A stretch of DNA of 64,000 nucleotides from Paenarthrobacter aurescens TC1 (GTDB lineage Bacteria > Actinomycetota > Actinomycetes > Actinomycetales > Micrococcaceae). The stretch covers positions 124,001-188,000 of the forward strand of contig CP000475.1 of the NCBI GenBank assembly GCA_000014925.1, read 5' to 3'. Both the position numbers and the translations under genes were made by a program. Below, piece after piece: positions 25,582 to 34,813 of this stretch. The notes below the pieces were generated by a model. That model did no database searches. It was given only the letters and a program-made list of their open reading frames with translations, and was not told the origin of the DNA. The stretch's first letter is position 1, and each line of letters opens with the position of its first letter.

Positions 25582-26112
25582 AGTTGTGTCCTTTGCAGAA
25601 GGGTTTCGGTGGGCGGGGACAGTCACGGTGACCGGCCAGCTTCCCCTTCTCCCCCGTTGTTTTTTGGCTGCTGGCGAAGCTTGCGGAGCTGTGGCCGACG
25701 GAAGCCGGTCCACCCCCTGGTGGCAAGGACCGCAAAAATCTTGCGGGAGTTCCGAGCCGGCGAGGATCCCCGGGTTCAAGAATTTTCGGGCCGCGGGCCC
25801 CGGTGAAGCTTGCGGAGTCCGGGGCTGGACGGGCTGGAGCGGACACGTACAATCCGTAGGACAGCAGCCAAAAAACGGTAATACTGGAAAAGGTCTTGAG
25901 CCGGCGTGACTCAGCAAAAAACTGACGTGCCTTCCGGCACTGTCTTACCGACGATTTGTCGGCCGGCTCAAGGTCCATCAAAGGGGGTGATGTGCCAGGC
26001 GGACATGACTTCATAGGAGCCTGATACGACTAATCCCATTACCGTTTTGTCTGCCCACCTGGCCTACCCCCAATTCATGAGCCATTGAACTCGACTGGGG
26101 GCCGCTTCCATC
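25582..26112. other. parB upstream region and left flank of the IS110 element
   Basis: No gene is seen in 530 bases. The parB-proximal half carries iterated CTTGCGGAG motifs. Further right is a 10-base inverted repeat, CTTGAGCCGG (25895-25904) with CCGGCTCAAG (25963-25972). The final 130 bases probably belong to the left end of the IS110-type element. Confidence 0.45.
25676..25817. repeat. Three iterated CTTGCGGAG motifs upstream of parB
   Basis: GAAGCTTGCGGAG occurs at 25676-25688 and exactly again at 25805-25817. A variant, ATCTTGCGGGAG, lies between them (25738-25749). Spacing is about 60-70 bases. They could be ParB-binding sites, iterons or regulatory boxes. Confidence 0.45.
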
Positions 26113-27395
26113 TTGGCAACAGAACCAAGCAACATCATCGCCGGCATCGACACACACGCCGATACACACCACGTGGCCATCATCAACGAACACGGCAAGC
26201 CACTTGCCGACAGAGAATTCCTGGCAGTGGGATCCGGATACCGCAAGATCGTAGACTTCATCACCAGCCATGGCACGGTCACAGCCGTAGGGGTCGAAGG
26301 GACAGGCTCCTACGGAGCCGAGCTCTCCCGTGTCCTACGCGGTGAAGGCTTATTGGTACTCGAGGTGAACCGGCCGAACCGTGCCGCCCGCCGGACGGAA
26401 GGCAAGTCCGATCCTCTGGATGCCTACCAGGCCGCCCAATCAGTACTCGACGGCCGGACCACATCAATTCCGAAAGCCAAAGACGGTCCCGTTGAATGCC
26501 TCCGAATCCTGCGCGCCGGGCGTGCGTCGGCTATGAAGGCCCGGACAGCGGCCGTCAATCAGATCAAAGGTCTTCTCGTTTCAGCTCCGGACAGGCTCCG
26601 AGCAAAGTACAGAGGGCTGGGCACCGCAGCGATGATCACGTCCCTGCACCGCACCAGACCGTCGGGCCACATGGCTGACCCCGAGTACGTGTGCCTGCTG
26701 ACACTGAAAGCCCTGGCCTCCCGCTGCCATTCACTCGCCGCCGAAATTGCCGCCGCCGATGCCGCGCTCCAGGAAATCCTCGACAGCTACGCGCCGATGC
26801 TCTGTGACCTGCCAGGAGTCGGAACGGAAGTAGCCAGCCAGCTCCTGGTCACTGTCGGAGACAACCCAGACCGTATAGGTAACGAAGCCCAGTTCGCTGC
26901 CCTCGTCGGAGTCGCCCCCATACCCGCGTCCTCGGGCAAAACAACCCGGCACCGGCTCAGCCGAGGCGGTGACCGCAACGCCAACCATGCCCTGTATCAG
27001 GTCGTCCTGGTTCGTATGGCGTCGTGTCAACGGACCAAGGACTACGTGGTCAAACGCACCGCGGAGGGCAAGAGTAAACGGGAGATCATGCGCTGCCTCA
27101 AACGCTACGCAGCCCGGGAAATCTACCGTCAGATCACCAACCCCCAAGCAGCCCCAGACAATACAGATCTCCGCCAACTACGCAACACACTGGGTTGCAC
27201 CATCACAACCGCAGCCAGCGAACTTGGCCAATGGCCCTCCAAAATTTCCCTCCTGGAACGCGGCCTCCTCCGCAACGACACGCTGGCCACGAACTACCGC
27301 CAATGGTTGACCAACCAAACCGACAAAAAAGACAGACCGGATAAGGAGGCAATCCCTATCCAATCGGTTTACATTTAGGGTCAAGCTAACGAGCC
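26000..27395 (+). mobile_element. IS110-family insertion sequence (ends unresolved)
   Basis: The element is defined by its transposase. IS110 elements usually lack clear terminal inverted repeats, so the ends here are estimates. The left non-coding end is the longer one, as in the IS110 group that carries a guide RNA there. The next gene starts only 34 bases after the transposase stop. Confidence 0.4.
26113..27378 (+). CDS. IS110-family DEDD transposase
   Basis: A 421-residue transposase starting at TTG (26113). The N-terminal RuvC-like DEDD domain begins GIDTHADTHHVAIIN and has VGVEGTGSYG and KSDPLDAYQAA. The C-terminal transposase_20 domain shows the helix-hairpin-helix LPGVGTEVASQLL and the serine region APIPASSGKTTRHRLSRGG. 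The last 80 residues (LRNTLGCTITTAASELGQ, then SLLERG) resemble an XRE-type helix-turn-helix, a tail found in some actinobacterial IS110 proteins. All catalytic blocks look intact, so the element may be active. Confidence 0.92.
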   Translation: MATEPSNIIAGIDTHADTHHVAIINEHGKPLADREFLAVGSGYRKIVDFITSHGTVTAVGVEGTGSYGAELSRVLRGEGLLVLEVNRPNRAARRTEGKSDPLDAYQAAQSVLDGRTTSIPKAKDGPVECLRILRAGRASAMKARTAAVNQIKGLLVSAPDRLRAKYRGLGTAAMITSLHRTRPSGHMADPEYVCLLTLKALASRCHSLAAEIAAADAALQEILDSYAPMLCDLPGVGTEVASQLLVTVGDNPDRIGNEAQFAALVGVAPIPASSGKTTRHRLSRGGDRNANHALYQVVLVRMASCQRTKDYVVKRTAEGKSKREIMRCLKRYAAREIYRQITNPQAAPDNTDLRQLRNTLGCTITTAASELGQWPSKISLLERGLLRNDTLATNYRQWLTNQTDKKDRPDKEAIPIQSVYI

Positions 27396-27411
27396 TTGGG
27401 GGTTGCAGGTA

Positions 27412-27813
27412 ATGGCATCTGTTGGGTCAGGCAAAGCTGAACTGTTTATGGACGAACACGGGATTCTTCAACTGAAGTGGGCGCGCCACGCCATCATCCG
27501 ATCAAGTGATGCTGAGGCAGCTATGCACATGGTCAACGAGCTATGCGGACAAACGGAACGCCCACTGTTGGTGGACATGGCCACAACATCCGAGGTCAGC
27601 CGCGGTGCCCGCGCTGTCTTCGGTCGGACCTGCCAAGCATCACACGTCGCGCTTCTGGGCGCTTCACCAGTAGACAAAGTCATCGCCAACTTTGTCTTGG
27701 CCATGAACAAAACACCCCGTCCCAAACGCTATTTCACCTCACGGGCAGAAGCCCTGGCATGGCTCGTAACAAGCACCACTGCAGAACCTGACATCTCGCC
27801 CAAGGACACGTAG
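27412..27813 (+). CDS. STAS/SpoIIAA-like protein
   Basis: A 133-residue soluble protein, taken from the ATG at 27412; a TTG three codons upstream is possible. It has a strand-helix pattern with PLLVDMATTSEVSRGAR and ASHVALLGASPVDKVIANF, then RYFTSRAEALAWL. That is the layout of the small STAS/SEC14-like proteins of Arthrobacter relatives. Function is unknown. Because it starts directly after the IS110 element, the insertion may have replaced its native promoter. Confidence 0.65.
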   Translation: MASVGSGKAELFMDEHGILQLKWARHAIIRSSDAEAAMHMVNELCGQTERPLLVDMATTSEVSRGARAVFGRTCQASHVALLGASPVDKVIANFVLAMNKTPRPKRYFTSRAEALAWLVTSTTAEPDISPKDT

Positions 27814-29042
27814 GAGGACTGCCTAAGGCCCTGTCGGGTCTTGGCTCACGGCCAAAACTGCGAGGTCGTGGATGAGCAGTCGCACTTGGCGTTCGTGCCC
27901 GCTGGAAAACACAACACGAGATGAAGGAGCAGAGCTCACAGACGGAGCGGGAACGGGTGAAGGTTTGCCCGGCGGTGCCACCGAAGCTCCCTCGGCTGCA
28001 AAAGGATCAATAAAGCACACTGGTTCCATTACACGTTCCCCTCAACCGTCAATAACCTGATCTGACCACTATGGATCGATCCGCCCGCCGGACCAGCAGC
28101 GGCGCTCCTCGGAGCACTCTCTGCCTGATTTGACGGCTATAGGAGCATCGTCGTAGACACAACTGGTCCGGGTCCGGCGGAGCCCTGCGACAACGGGCCC
28201 GGGCCTCACAGCCGGCCGCGCCAGCGGACGAACCGCTTCCCGGGTGAGCCCCGCGAGCCTGAACATCAGTACCCCGCCTTTACAGGGGTTCCCGCCCCGG
28301 GTCGGCGGACCGCGTACCGTGGTTTGCTAGCGGCCTTCGTGGGACTGACGGTTACTAGCGGGTAGCTGTTCCGCGACGGCGGTCGCATCGGCGGCGAGCC
28401 TGACGACGACGTGTTCAGGATCCGGTGGCGTCCTGCAGAGTTGGCGCTGTCGACGAAACCGCTCCCCAGCAGCCCACCGTGACTCTAAACACGGCTTCCC
28501 GTGCCACGACGGCATTTTCTACCATTCCATCCCTTGATCCGAGCCCAAGGATCAGTCGACAACGAGCTAACTTCCATCACCCAGCGGATGGGCCAGTCAG
28601 CTGCTCCAGTCGGAGTGCGAGCAGGATGAATAGACATGGCTCCGATAGTCGCATGGACCAATAACGTTAGTATTCGCTACACATCAGTCGGCTCGTTCAA
28701 GAACTCGACCTGCACCCGACCTTTTGTATCAATCGCATCGATAAAATGGCAGGGGTAAGCTCCCTGAAGCTCAAGCCAAGTCGCCGAGGAACTGTTTCAG
28801 GGGTGCTCGGCAGATGAGAGGGTCTGTTGAACTCTCTGCGTCCTCCCGCCGTTCCTACCGCCCGGAATGGGAAGTAGGGACGTGGAGTGGCGGGAGACCC
28901 TGCTGGAAATCCGGGGAGGGTTTGTTTCCGTGTGCTGGGTGAACTGGTGCGGGACGTTTCCGAAGTGGCAGCGACGTCCCCTCGGGTTTTCCGCTTCCGA
29001 GGATCTGCGAGACACTTGGGTCAGGGCAGCGCCCCGTCTTGG
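27814..29042. other. 1.2-kb gene-poor stretch
   Basis: Only one small frame (27823-28029, minus) has a convincing ribosome site. Other frames, such as the minus-strand one at 28327-28515 ending in a plausible helical segment, lack start signals. Composition is mixed and no repeats or transposase remnants were recognised. It may be decayed accessory DNA. Confidence 0.35.
27823..28029 (-). CDS. Possible small protein
   Basis: A 68-residue frame with AGGGGA about 9 bases before its ATG (28029). It has a Pro/Ala/Ser-rich N-terminal half and a helical C-terminus (RQVRLLIHDLAVLA). No family was recognised. It is listed because of its start signal; it could equally be chance. Confidence 0.3.
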   Translation of the reverse strand: MEPVCFIDPFAAEGASVAPPGKPSPVPAPSVSSAPSSRVVFSSGHERQVRLLIHDLAVLAVSQDPTGP

Positions 29043-29477
29043 TCAGAGGTCGGTTATGCCCACACCGATGTCGTCCAGGCAGGGTGAGCGTTTGCCCGCG
29101 GGTTTGCCCATGGACCGCAGGCAGGTGCACTGGGGGCCTTTGACCGCCGGAAGAGCGGTCCACACGAAGCGTTGCATGCGGTTGTAGTTGCCGAAATCCA
29201 GGACCGCACCGTCGAGACGGTGGGCAAGTTCGTGGCTGACGGAGATCGTTAGCGTCCCGTGCGTCTCGGCAGAAGATTCGAGTGCGCAGGCGATGTACTT
29301 TTTGGGCCGTTTCCGGGAGAAGTATAGCCCCTGGACCCGGCAGCCGCCCGGTCCCTGGTAGCAGTGTAGGGAGCCGCCGAACACGGTTATCATCTCCAGG
29401 GCTTCGGCGGTGGCTTGGAAGCGGCCGTATCCGGGCACCGTCACCGCTGTCCGCCCGTTCGTGATGCCGGTGTCCAC
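29043..29477 (-). CDS. Unknown cysteine-containing protein
   Basis: A 144-residue soluble protein with a GTG start at 29477 preceded by AAGGA at 7 bases. It has a beta-rich middle (TVPGYGRFQATAEALEMIT, then a cysteine pair around LHCYQGPGGCRVQG), an SVSHELAHRLDG stretch and a C-terminal Cys cluster (PQCTCLRSMG, SPCLDDIG). It is not a zinc protease: HELAH has the HExxH form, but nothing around it supports a metalloprotease fold and the family is unknown. It lies 62 bases downstream of the CDF exporter gene on the same strand and could belong to that operon. Confidence 0.6.
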   Translation of the reverse strand: MDTGITNGRTAVTVPGYGRFQATAEALEMITVFGGSLHCYQGPGGCRVQGLYFSRKRPKKYIACALESSAETHGTLTISVSHELAHRLDGAVLDFGNYNRMQRFVWTALPAVKGPQCTCLRSMGKPAGKRSPCLDDIGVGITDL

Positions 29478-29539
29478 TGATGGTCCTTTCGGTTTCGCTT
29501 TGCCTGAACGGTCGGGGTGCAGCCGCCCGGGCCTATGCC

Positions 29540-30559
29540 CTAGCTGCCTGTTCTTCCAGCCGGGATGGGCGTGAGGGACACATAGCCGACCCCTGGCAGT
29601 CCCTCGTGCAGTCCGGCCTCCAACCTGCGCTGAAGGCGGAGGTATCCCTCAATGGTCATCACCGGGTCCAGTGCCACAGTGGCGGCGATGTTGAGCCGGT
29701 GCCCGTTCCAGCGAAGCCGCACATCGGGCAGGCCCTGCACGGAGTCGTCGGCCAGCAGGATTGCTTCGGCACGGTCCACGAGCAGGGGGTCGATGCCGTC
29801 GAGCAGCCGGCGCCCGATGTCGCGGGCCGTGCCCCAGAGCAGGATGACGATCGCGATCGTGATGATCAGCCCAACGATCGGATCGGCCAGCGGGAAGCCG
29901 AGCCAGACCCCGATCACACCCAGGACCACGGCCAGCGAGGTGAAGCCGTCCGTTCTGGCGTGAATTCCGTCCGCCACAAGGGCAGCAGACCCAATGTTGC
30001 GGCCGACTTTGATCCGGTACATCGCCACCAGTTCATTGCCTGCGAAACCAACCAGTCCGGCGGCAAAGACCCACCCAAGATTCTGCAGCGGCTGCGGATT
30101 CAATAGCCGGTCAACGGACTGCCAGCCCGCACCGAGGGCGGACAGCGCGATCATGGCCACGATGAACAGGCCCGCAAGATCCTCAGCCCGGCCGTAGCCG
30201 AAGGTATAGCGGCGGGTCGCCTTGCGGCGCCCCAGGATGAACGCGATCCACAACGGGATGGCTGTCAGCGCATCGGAGAAGTTGTGTATGGTGTCGGCCA
30301 GCAGCGCCACGGAACCGCTGATGACGACGACGGCCAGTTGCAGCAGGGCCGTGATCCCCAGCCCTACCAGGCTGATCTTGACCGCCCGGATGCCTTGGGC
30401 GCTGGATTCCAGTGCGTCGTCGATGGAATCGGCGGCGTCATGGCTGTGCGGCACAAAGAGGTCGTGGAAAAAGCCACGGATACCGGTCGGATGGTGATGA
30501 CCATGGTCTTCATGGTTGTGTTGGTGGCCGTTTGAGTGGCCTTGCGCAGTGCGTGTCAT
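29540..30559 (-). CDS. Cation diffusion facilitator (CzcD/ZitB-type metal exporter)
   Basis: A 339-residue CDF transporter that exports divalent metal, probably Zn2+, Co2+ or Ni2+, in exchange for protons. The N-terminus is His-rich (GHSNGHQHNHEDHGHHH). Six membrane helices follow. The metal sites are visible as DTIHNFSDAL in helix 2 and DGIHARTDGF in helix 5, and a C-terminal cytoplasmic domain contains RLRWNGHRLNIAATV. It overlaps the ArsR-family gene by 4 bases (ATGA), which identifies that regulator as its control. Confidence 0.92.
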   Translation of the reverse strand: MTRTAQGHSNGHQHNHEDHGHHHPTGIRGFFHDLFVPHSHDAADSIDDALESSAQGIRAVKISLVGLGITALLQLAVVVISGSVALLADTIHNFSDALTAIPLWIAFILGRRKATRRYTFGYGRAEDLAGLFIVAMIALSALGAGWQSVDRLLNPQPLQNLGWVFAAGLVGFAGNELVAMYRIKVGRNIGSAALVADGIHARTDGFTSLAVVLGVIGVWLGFPLADPIVGLIITIAIVILLWGTARDIGRRLLDGIDPLLVDRAEAILLADDSVQGLPDVRLRWNGHRLNIAATVALDPVMTIEGYLRLQRRLEAGLHEGLPGVGYVSLTPIPAGRTGS

Positions 30560-30921
30560 GAGGCCTGTGCCGGTCTGATCCGGTGATGGCGCGGTGTCTC
30601 ACCCAAGGCGTGCTCGGCTTGGAAGATGGCATCCGCGACGAGCTGCCGGGCGTGTTCGTTCTCGAGGCGGTAGAACACACGGGTCCCGTTCTGGCGGGTG
30701 GCCACGATCCGGGCCATCCGAAGTTTTGCCAGATGCTGGGAGACGCCCGCCGGTGATTTTCCGACCGTTTCCGCCAGTTCATTGACGGACAGTTCCGTAT
30801 CGCGGAGGGCAAGGATAATCCGCACCCGCGTGGCATCGGCCAGCATGGAGAACACCTCAACAGCCAGTTCCACATACTGGCTGTCCACATCAAGCCCGCA
30901 CATCCGCTTATCTTCATTCAT
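30556..30921 (-). CDS. ArsR/SmtB-family metal-sensing repressor
   Basis: A 121-residue winged-helix repressor from the ATG at 30921; another ATG at 30939 adds six residues. The DNA-binding part is FSMLADATRVRIILAL, then SVNELAETVGKSPAGVSQHLAKL and GTRVFYRL. A cysteine near the N-terminus (RMCGLDVD) and C-terminal histidines (HALGETPRHHRIR) could bind metal as in SmtB/NmtR/KmtR types. It is coupled to the CDF exporter gene by ATGA and should derepress it when metal is high. It is divergent from the copper operon. Confidence 0.88.
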   Translation of the reverse strand: MNEDKRMCGLDVDSQYVELAVEVFSMLADATRVRIILALRDTELSVNELAETVGKSPAGVSQHLAKLRMARIVATRQNGTRVFYRLENEHARQLVADAIFQAEHALGETPRHHRIRPAQAS

Positions 30922-31012
30922 ACGCAGATACTTGCACATATTCCGGAAGGCATCAACATGCGCCGCCCTCGCCCCACTGGGTGCCCCTACTGAATCCGCA
31001 CCAAATTAAACC

Positions 31013-31041
31013 TTGACTTCCATACCCACTGGGGGTATATC
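31013..31041 (+). promoter_or_regulatory. Promoter of the copper operon with CsoR box in the spacer
   Basis: TTGACT (31013-31018) and TATATC (31036-31041) are 17 bases apart. The spacer contains the dyad ATACCCACTGGGGGTAT (31022-31038), the CsoR pattern ATACCC-N5-GGGTAT. Repressor binding would block RNA polymerase directly. Confidence 0.75.
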
Positions 31042-31054
31042 TATTCCATTAGGA

Positions 31055-31071
31055 GTACCCCCTAGGGGTAT
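31055..31071 (+). promoter_or_regulatory. Second CsoR box
   Basis: GTACCCCCTAGGGGTAT is a near-perfect dyad of the same form as the first box, 33 bases downstream (start to start) and next to the ribosome site of the HMA gene. Two boxes suggest cooperative or tighter repression. Confidence 0.75.
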
Positions 31072-31089
31072 ATGAAAGGAGGAATGATA

Positions 31090-32085
31090 ATGACAACCAC
31101 TACCGAGTTCCAGGTGACGGGAATGACTTGCGGGCACTGCGAGCTGTCGGTTCGGGAAGAGGTCCAGGAGATCGCCGGCGTCGAGACCGTCGAGGTGAGT
31201 GCGAAGACCGGGAAACTCGTCGTCGGCGGCGACAGCCCCGTCGATGAGGCCGCCGTCATTGCCGCGGTTGAGGAAGCCGGCTACCAGGCGGTGAAGCAGG
31301 CGACAGCCGCCGACAGCGAACACTCAGTCCACCCCGTGCAGGGAGTCACAGCCGAACAGGGCGGATACATTCTGCAGGAGGTATCCGCGCCTGCAACGAC
31401 CGGAGATCAGGGGCAGCTGTCTTTCACGATCACCGCACCCGATGGCCGGCCGGTCACAGAGTTTGAGACCTCCCACGAGAAGGAACTGCATCTGATAGTG
31501 GTGCGCTCGGACGGAACACATTTCCGTCACGTCCATCCCGCAATTGACGGGAACGGGCGCTGGTCACTGCAGTGGCAGTGGGAAGCGGCCGGAACCTACC
31601 GGGTCTACGCCGACATTGTTCCCGCAGCAACCGGAGAATCTCTGACGCTGACCCGCACCGTGCACGTCGCCGGCTCCTTCGAACCGGCCGAAGCGAAGAC
31701 GGGCTCCACCCGTGACGAGGTCGACGGCTACGACGTGGTCCTGGAGGGAAACCTGACCGCCGGCGGCGCGTCCGCCCTGTCGATCCATGTCCTCCGCGAC
31801 GGACAACCGGTGACTGACCTCGAACCCTATCTGGGCGCCTACGGGCACCTGGTCGCATTGCGGGCAGGTGACCTGGCATATCTGCATGTCCATCCCGAAG
31901 GCGACAACCCCGTTGAGGGGCAGACCTCCGGGCCAACGGTCGAATTCTCTGTTGCGGCGCCGAGCCCGGGACGCTACTACCTCTACTTCGACTTCCAGAT
32001 CGACGCCCAGGTCAACACCGCCGCGTTCGTCATCAACACCGGTGCCTCTTCCGGCACGGCCGCCGACGGACACAGCGGCCACTGA
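31090..32085 (+). CDS. HMA-domain protein with two beta-rich domains (copper operon)
   Basis: A 331-residue protein. The ATG at 31090 is preferred because AAAGGAGG lies 7 bases upstream; the ATG at 31084 is too close. Residues 6-70 are a heavy-metal-associated domain with the copper motif GMTCGHC. The remainder holds two similar beta-sandwich-like segments (HVHPAIDGNGRWSLQWQWE and LHVHPEGDN, both with HVHP) and a His-containing tail. There is no signal peptide or membrane helix, so the protein seems cytoplasmic despite the export-like folds. It is the first gene of a CsoR-controlled operon and probably buffers or delivers Cu(I). The repeated HVHP motifs are likely extra copper ligands. Confidence 0.8.
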   Translation: MTTTTEFQVTGMTCGHCELSVREEVQEIAGVETVEVSAKTGKLVVGGDSPVDEAAVIAAVEEAGYQAVKQATAADSEHSVHPVQGVTAEQGGYILQEVSAPATTGDQGQLSFTITAPDGRPVTEFETSHEKELHLIVVRSDGTHFRHVHPAIDGNGRWSLQWQWEAAGTYRVYADIVPAATGESLTLTRTVHVAGSFEPAEAKTGSTRDEVDGYDVVLEGNLTAGGASALSIHVLRDGQPVTDLEPYLGAYGHLVALRAGDLAYLHVHPEGDNPVEGQTSGPTVEFSVAAPSPGRYYLYFDFQIDAQVNTAAFVINTGASSGTAADGHSGH

Positions 32086-32112
32086 CCCGCCTCGAACAGA
32101 AAGAAGGACCCC

Positions 32113-34434
32113 ATGTCTATATCTCAGGCACCGCCGGATGCCGCCGGCACCGACGTCGAGCTCGAGATCGGCGGGATGACCTGCGCCTCGTGCGCCAACC
32201 GGATCGAGCGCAAGCTCAACAAGCTCGACGGCGTGAGCGCCACCGTGAACTATGCGACCGAAAAGGCGCGCATCACCGCACCGGCAGGCTATGACCCGCA
32301 GGCCCTGATCCAGGAAGTCGAGAAGACCGGGTACACCGCCGCGCTCCCGGCCGCCAGGAAGGAGCAAGCCTCAGAGGCCGGCGCGGAGCAGCCGGACACC
32401 GAACTGGTCTCGCTGCGGCACCGGCTGACCGGCAGCATCATCCTGTCGGTGCCGGTGATCGTGCTGGCCATGGTCCCGGCCCTGCAGTTCACCTACTGGC
32501 AGTGGGCCTCGCTGGCCCTGGCCGCCCCGGTCGTCGTCTGGGCGGCCTGGCCCTTCCACAAAGCCGCCTGGACGAACCTGCGCCACGGCGCCGCCACGAT
32601 GGACACCCTCGTTTCCCTCGGCACCATCGCTGCCCTGCTCTGGTCGCTCTACGCCCTGTTCCTCGGTACCGCCGGCACCCCCGGCATGACCCACGGCTTC
32701 GAGTTCTCCATCGCCCCGAGCGACGGCGCGGCGAACATCTACCTCGAAGTTGCCGCCGGTGTCACCATGTTCATCCTGGCCGGACGCTACTTCGAGAAAC
32801 GATCCAAACGCCAGGCCGGCGCCGCCCTGCGCGCCCTGCTCGAACTTGGTGCCAAAGATGTCGCCGTTATCCGTAACGGCACCGAGACCAGGATCCCGGT
32901 CGAGGAGCTGAGCGTGGGCGATGAATTCATCGTCCGGCCCGGTGAAAAGATCGCCACCGACGGCGTCATCGTCAACGGCCGCAGCGCCGTCGACCAGTCC
33001 ATGCTCACCGGCGAATCCGTCCCGGTCGAAGTCGCCGAGGGCGACCCGGTCGTCGGTGCCGCCGTCAACGCCGGCGGACGCCTCGTGGTCCGCGCCACCA
33101 GGATCGGCTCCGACACCCAGCTGGCACAGATGGCCCGCCTCGTCGAGGACGCCCAATCTGGCAAGGCCGAAGTGCAGCGCCTCGCCGACCGCGTTTCCGG
33201 CATCTTCGTCCCGATCGTGATCGCCGTCGCCGTCGCGGCCCTCGGAGCCTGGATCGGCGCCGGGTTCCCGCTCGAGGCAGCCTTCACGGCCGCGGTGGCT
33301 GTTCTGATCATCGCCTGCCCCTGCGCCCTTGGCCTTGCCACTCCGACCGCGCTGCTGGTCGGCACCGGCCGCGGCGCCCAGCTGGGCATCCTGATCAAGG
33401 GCCCGGAAGTCCTTGAATCCACCCGCAAAATCGACACCGTCGTGCTGGATAAGACCGGCACCGTCACCACCGGCAAGATGACCCTGCTGGCCGTGCATCC
33501 CTCCGCAGGCACCGACCGGGATCAGCTGCTGCGCCTCGCCGGCGCGGTCGAGGACGCCTCGGAGCACCCGATCGCCCAGGCCATCGCCAAGGGTGCCACC
33601 GAACGTGTCGGCCAGCTCCCTGTTCCGGAGTCTTTCAAGAATCTCGAAGGCCAAGGAGTGCAGGGCATCGTTGACGGGCACCTCGTCCTGGTCGGACGCG
33701 CCTCCCTAATGGCGGACTGGTCCCTGGACATCGAGACGGACCTCGCCGCTGCCAAGGCAGACGCAGAAGCGGCCGGGCAGACCGCCGTCGTCGTGGCCTG
33801 GGACGGCGCGGTGCGCGGCGTGCTTGCCGTGGCCGACGCGGTCAAGGCCACCAGCGCCGAAGCCATTCGTCAGCTGAAGGAACTGGGCCTGACCCCGGTA
33901 CTGCTGACCGGTGACAACCGGGCTGTGGCCGAGCAGGTCGCCGCGCAGGTCGGCATCGGGCAGGTCATCGCCGAGGTCCTGCCCCAAGACAAGGTCGACG
34001 TCGTCGCCCGGCTCCAGAAGGAGGGCAAGGTCGTGGCCATGGTCGGCGACGGCGTCAACGACGCCCCCGCCCTGGCGCAGGCCGATCTCGGCCTGGCCAT
34101 GGGCACCGGCACCGACGCGGCCATCGAGGCCGCCGATCTGACCCTGGTCCGCGGAGACCTGCGCGCGGCCGCCGATGCAATCCGCCTGTCCCGCAAGACC
34201 CTGGGCACGATCAAGACCAACCTGTTCTGGGCCTTCGCCTACAACGTCGCGGCCATCCCGCTGGCGGCGCTGGGCTTGCTGAACCCTATGCTGGCCGGGG
34301 CCGCCATGGCGTTCTCCAGCGTCTTCGTGGTCGGCAACAGCTTGCGCCTGCGCTCCTTCAAGAGCAAGGCAACGGATCGGCAGCCGGCACCGGCCGCCCC
34401 GCACACCCCGGTACGCCCGCCGGTCGACGCCTGA
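32113..34434 (+). CDS. copA: CopA-type Cu(I)-exporting P1B-1 ATPase
   Basis: A 773-residue P-type ATPase with one N-terminal HMA domain (GMTCASC, residues about 18-25) and eight predicted helices. It has TGES in the actuator domain (about 298), the ion-binding CPC motif [13 protein letters not shown] (about 400), the phosphorylation motif DKTGT (about 446) and [13 protein letters not shown] (about 644). It exports Cu(I) or Ag(I) from the cytoplasm. It follows the HMA protein by 27 bases and precedes the YHS protein and CsoR, so one CsoR-controlled transcript is expected. An AAGAAGGA ribosome site precedes the ATG. Confidence 0.95.
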   Translation: MSISQAPPDAAGTDVELEIGGMTCASCANRIERKLNKLDGVSATVNYATEKARITAPAGYDPQALIQEVEKTGYTAALPAARKEQASEAGAEQPDTELVSLRHRLTGSIILSVPVIVLAMVPALQFTYWQWASLALAAPVVVWAAWPFHKAAWTNLRHGAATMDTLVSLGTIAALLWSLYALFLGTAGTPGMTHGFEFSIAPSDGAANIYLEVAAGVTMFILAGRYFEKRSKRQAGAALRALLELGAKDVAVIRNGTETRIPVEELSVGDEFIVRPGEKIATDGVIVNGRSAVDQSMLTGESVPVEVAEGDPVVGAAVNAGGRLVVRATRIGSDTQLAQMARLVEDAQSGKAEVQRLADRVSGIFVPIVIAVAVAALGAWIGAGFPLEAAFTAAVAVLIIACPCALGLATPTALLVGTGRGAQLGILIKGPEVLESTRKIDTVVLDKTGTVTTGKMTLLAVHPSAGTDRDQLLRLAGAVEDASEHPIAQAIAKGATERVGQLPVPESFKNLEGQGVQGIVDGHLVLVGRASLMADWSLDIETDLAAAKADAEAAGQTAVVVAWDGAVRGVLAVADAVKATSAEAIRQLKELGLTPVLLTGDNRAVAEQVAAQVGIGQVIAEVLPQDKVDVVARLQKEGKVVAMVGDGVNDAPALAQADLGLAMGTGTDAAIEAADLTLVRGDLRAAADAIRLSRKTLGTIKTNLFWAFAYNVAAIPLAALGLLNPMLAGAAMAFSSVFVVGNSLRLRSFKSKATDRQPAPAAPHTPVRPPVDA

Positions 34435-34461
34435 CCCACCACTCCCGAAAGGACGTCTCTG

Positions 34462-34725
34462 ATGACACAAAACAATGGAAGCTGCGGCTGCGGCCACACC
34501 ATCGAGAACACGACGACGCAGGAACTTACCCTGACCGCCAAGCCCGAACACGCCCTTGATGCGACAGCAGAATGCCCGGTCATGGCCGGCACCCCGGTCA
34601 TCAAGGCCGACGCCGAATCTAAGGGATTGTTCCGCGACTACGATGGCCAGCGGTACTGGTTCTGCTGCGCCGGCTGCGGCCCAAAGTTCGACGCCGACCC
34701 GGCCCGGTACGTCACAACAGCCTGA
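34462..34725 (+). CDS. YHS-domain metal-binding protein
   Basis: An 87-residue cytoplasmic protein with an N-terminal Cys-rich start (GSCGCGHT) and a YHS/TRASH-type domain: ECPVMAGTPV, then YWFCCAGCGPKFDADPARY. These domains bind metal and are often fused to, or encoded next to, copper ATPases. Here it lies 27 bases after copA. It probably hands metal to the ATPase or senses it. There is an AAAGGA ribosome site. Confidence 0.85.
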   Translation: MTQNNGSCGCGHTIENTTTQELTLTAKPEHALDATAECPVMAGTPVIKADAESKGLFRDYDGQRYWFCCAGCGPKFDADPARYVTTA

Positions 34726-34813
34726 CAACCTCCCGTCTGCGAGGCCCGGGCCGGTGCTGAGCCGACCCGGGCCTCGCAGAACACCAAGAACAAGGAAAAA
34801 CCAGGAGACCACC

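Noticed and set aside
25582..25917. 112-residue N-terminal extension of the ParB-type protein
   Set aside because: Pro/Cys/Ser-rich sequence unlike ParB, while the ATG at 25581 has a ribosome site and opens directly on a ParB N-terminus.
29043..29477. HELAH in the unknown protein read as a zinc-protease motif
   Set aside because: No third ligand or fold context of a metalloprotease is visible, and the match is only five residues.
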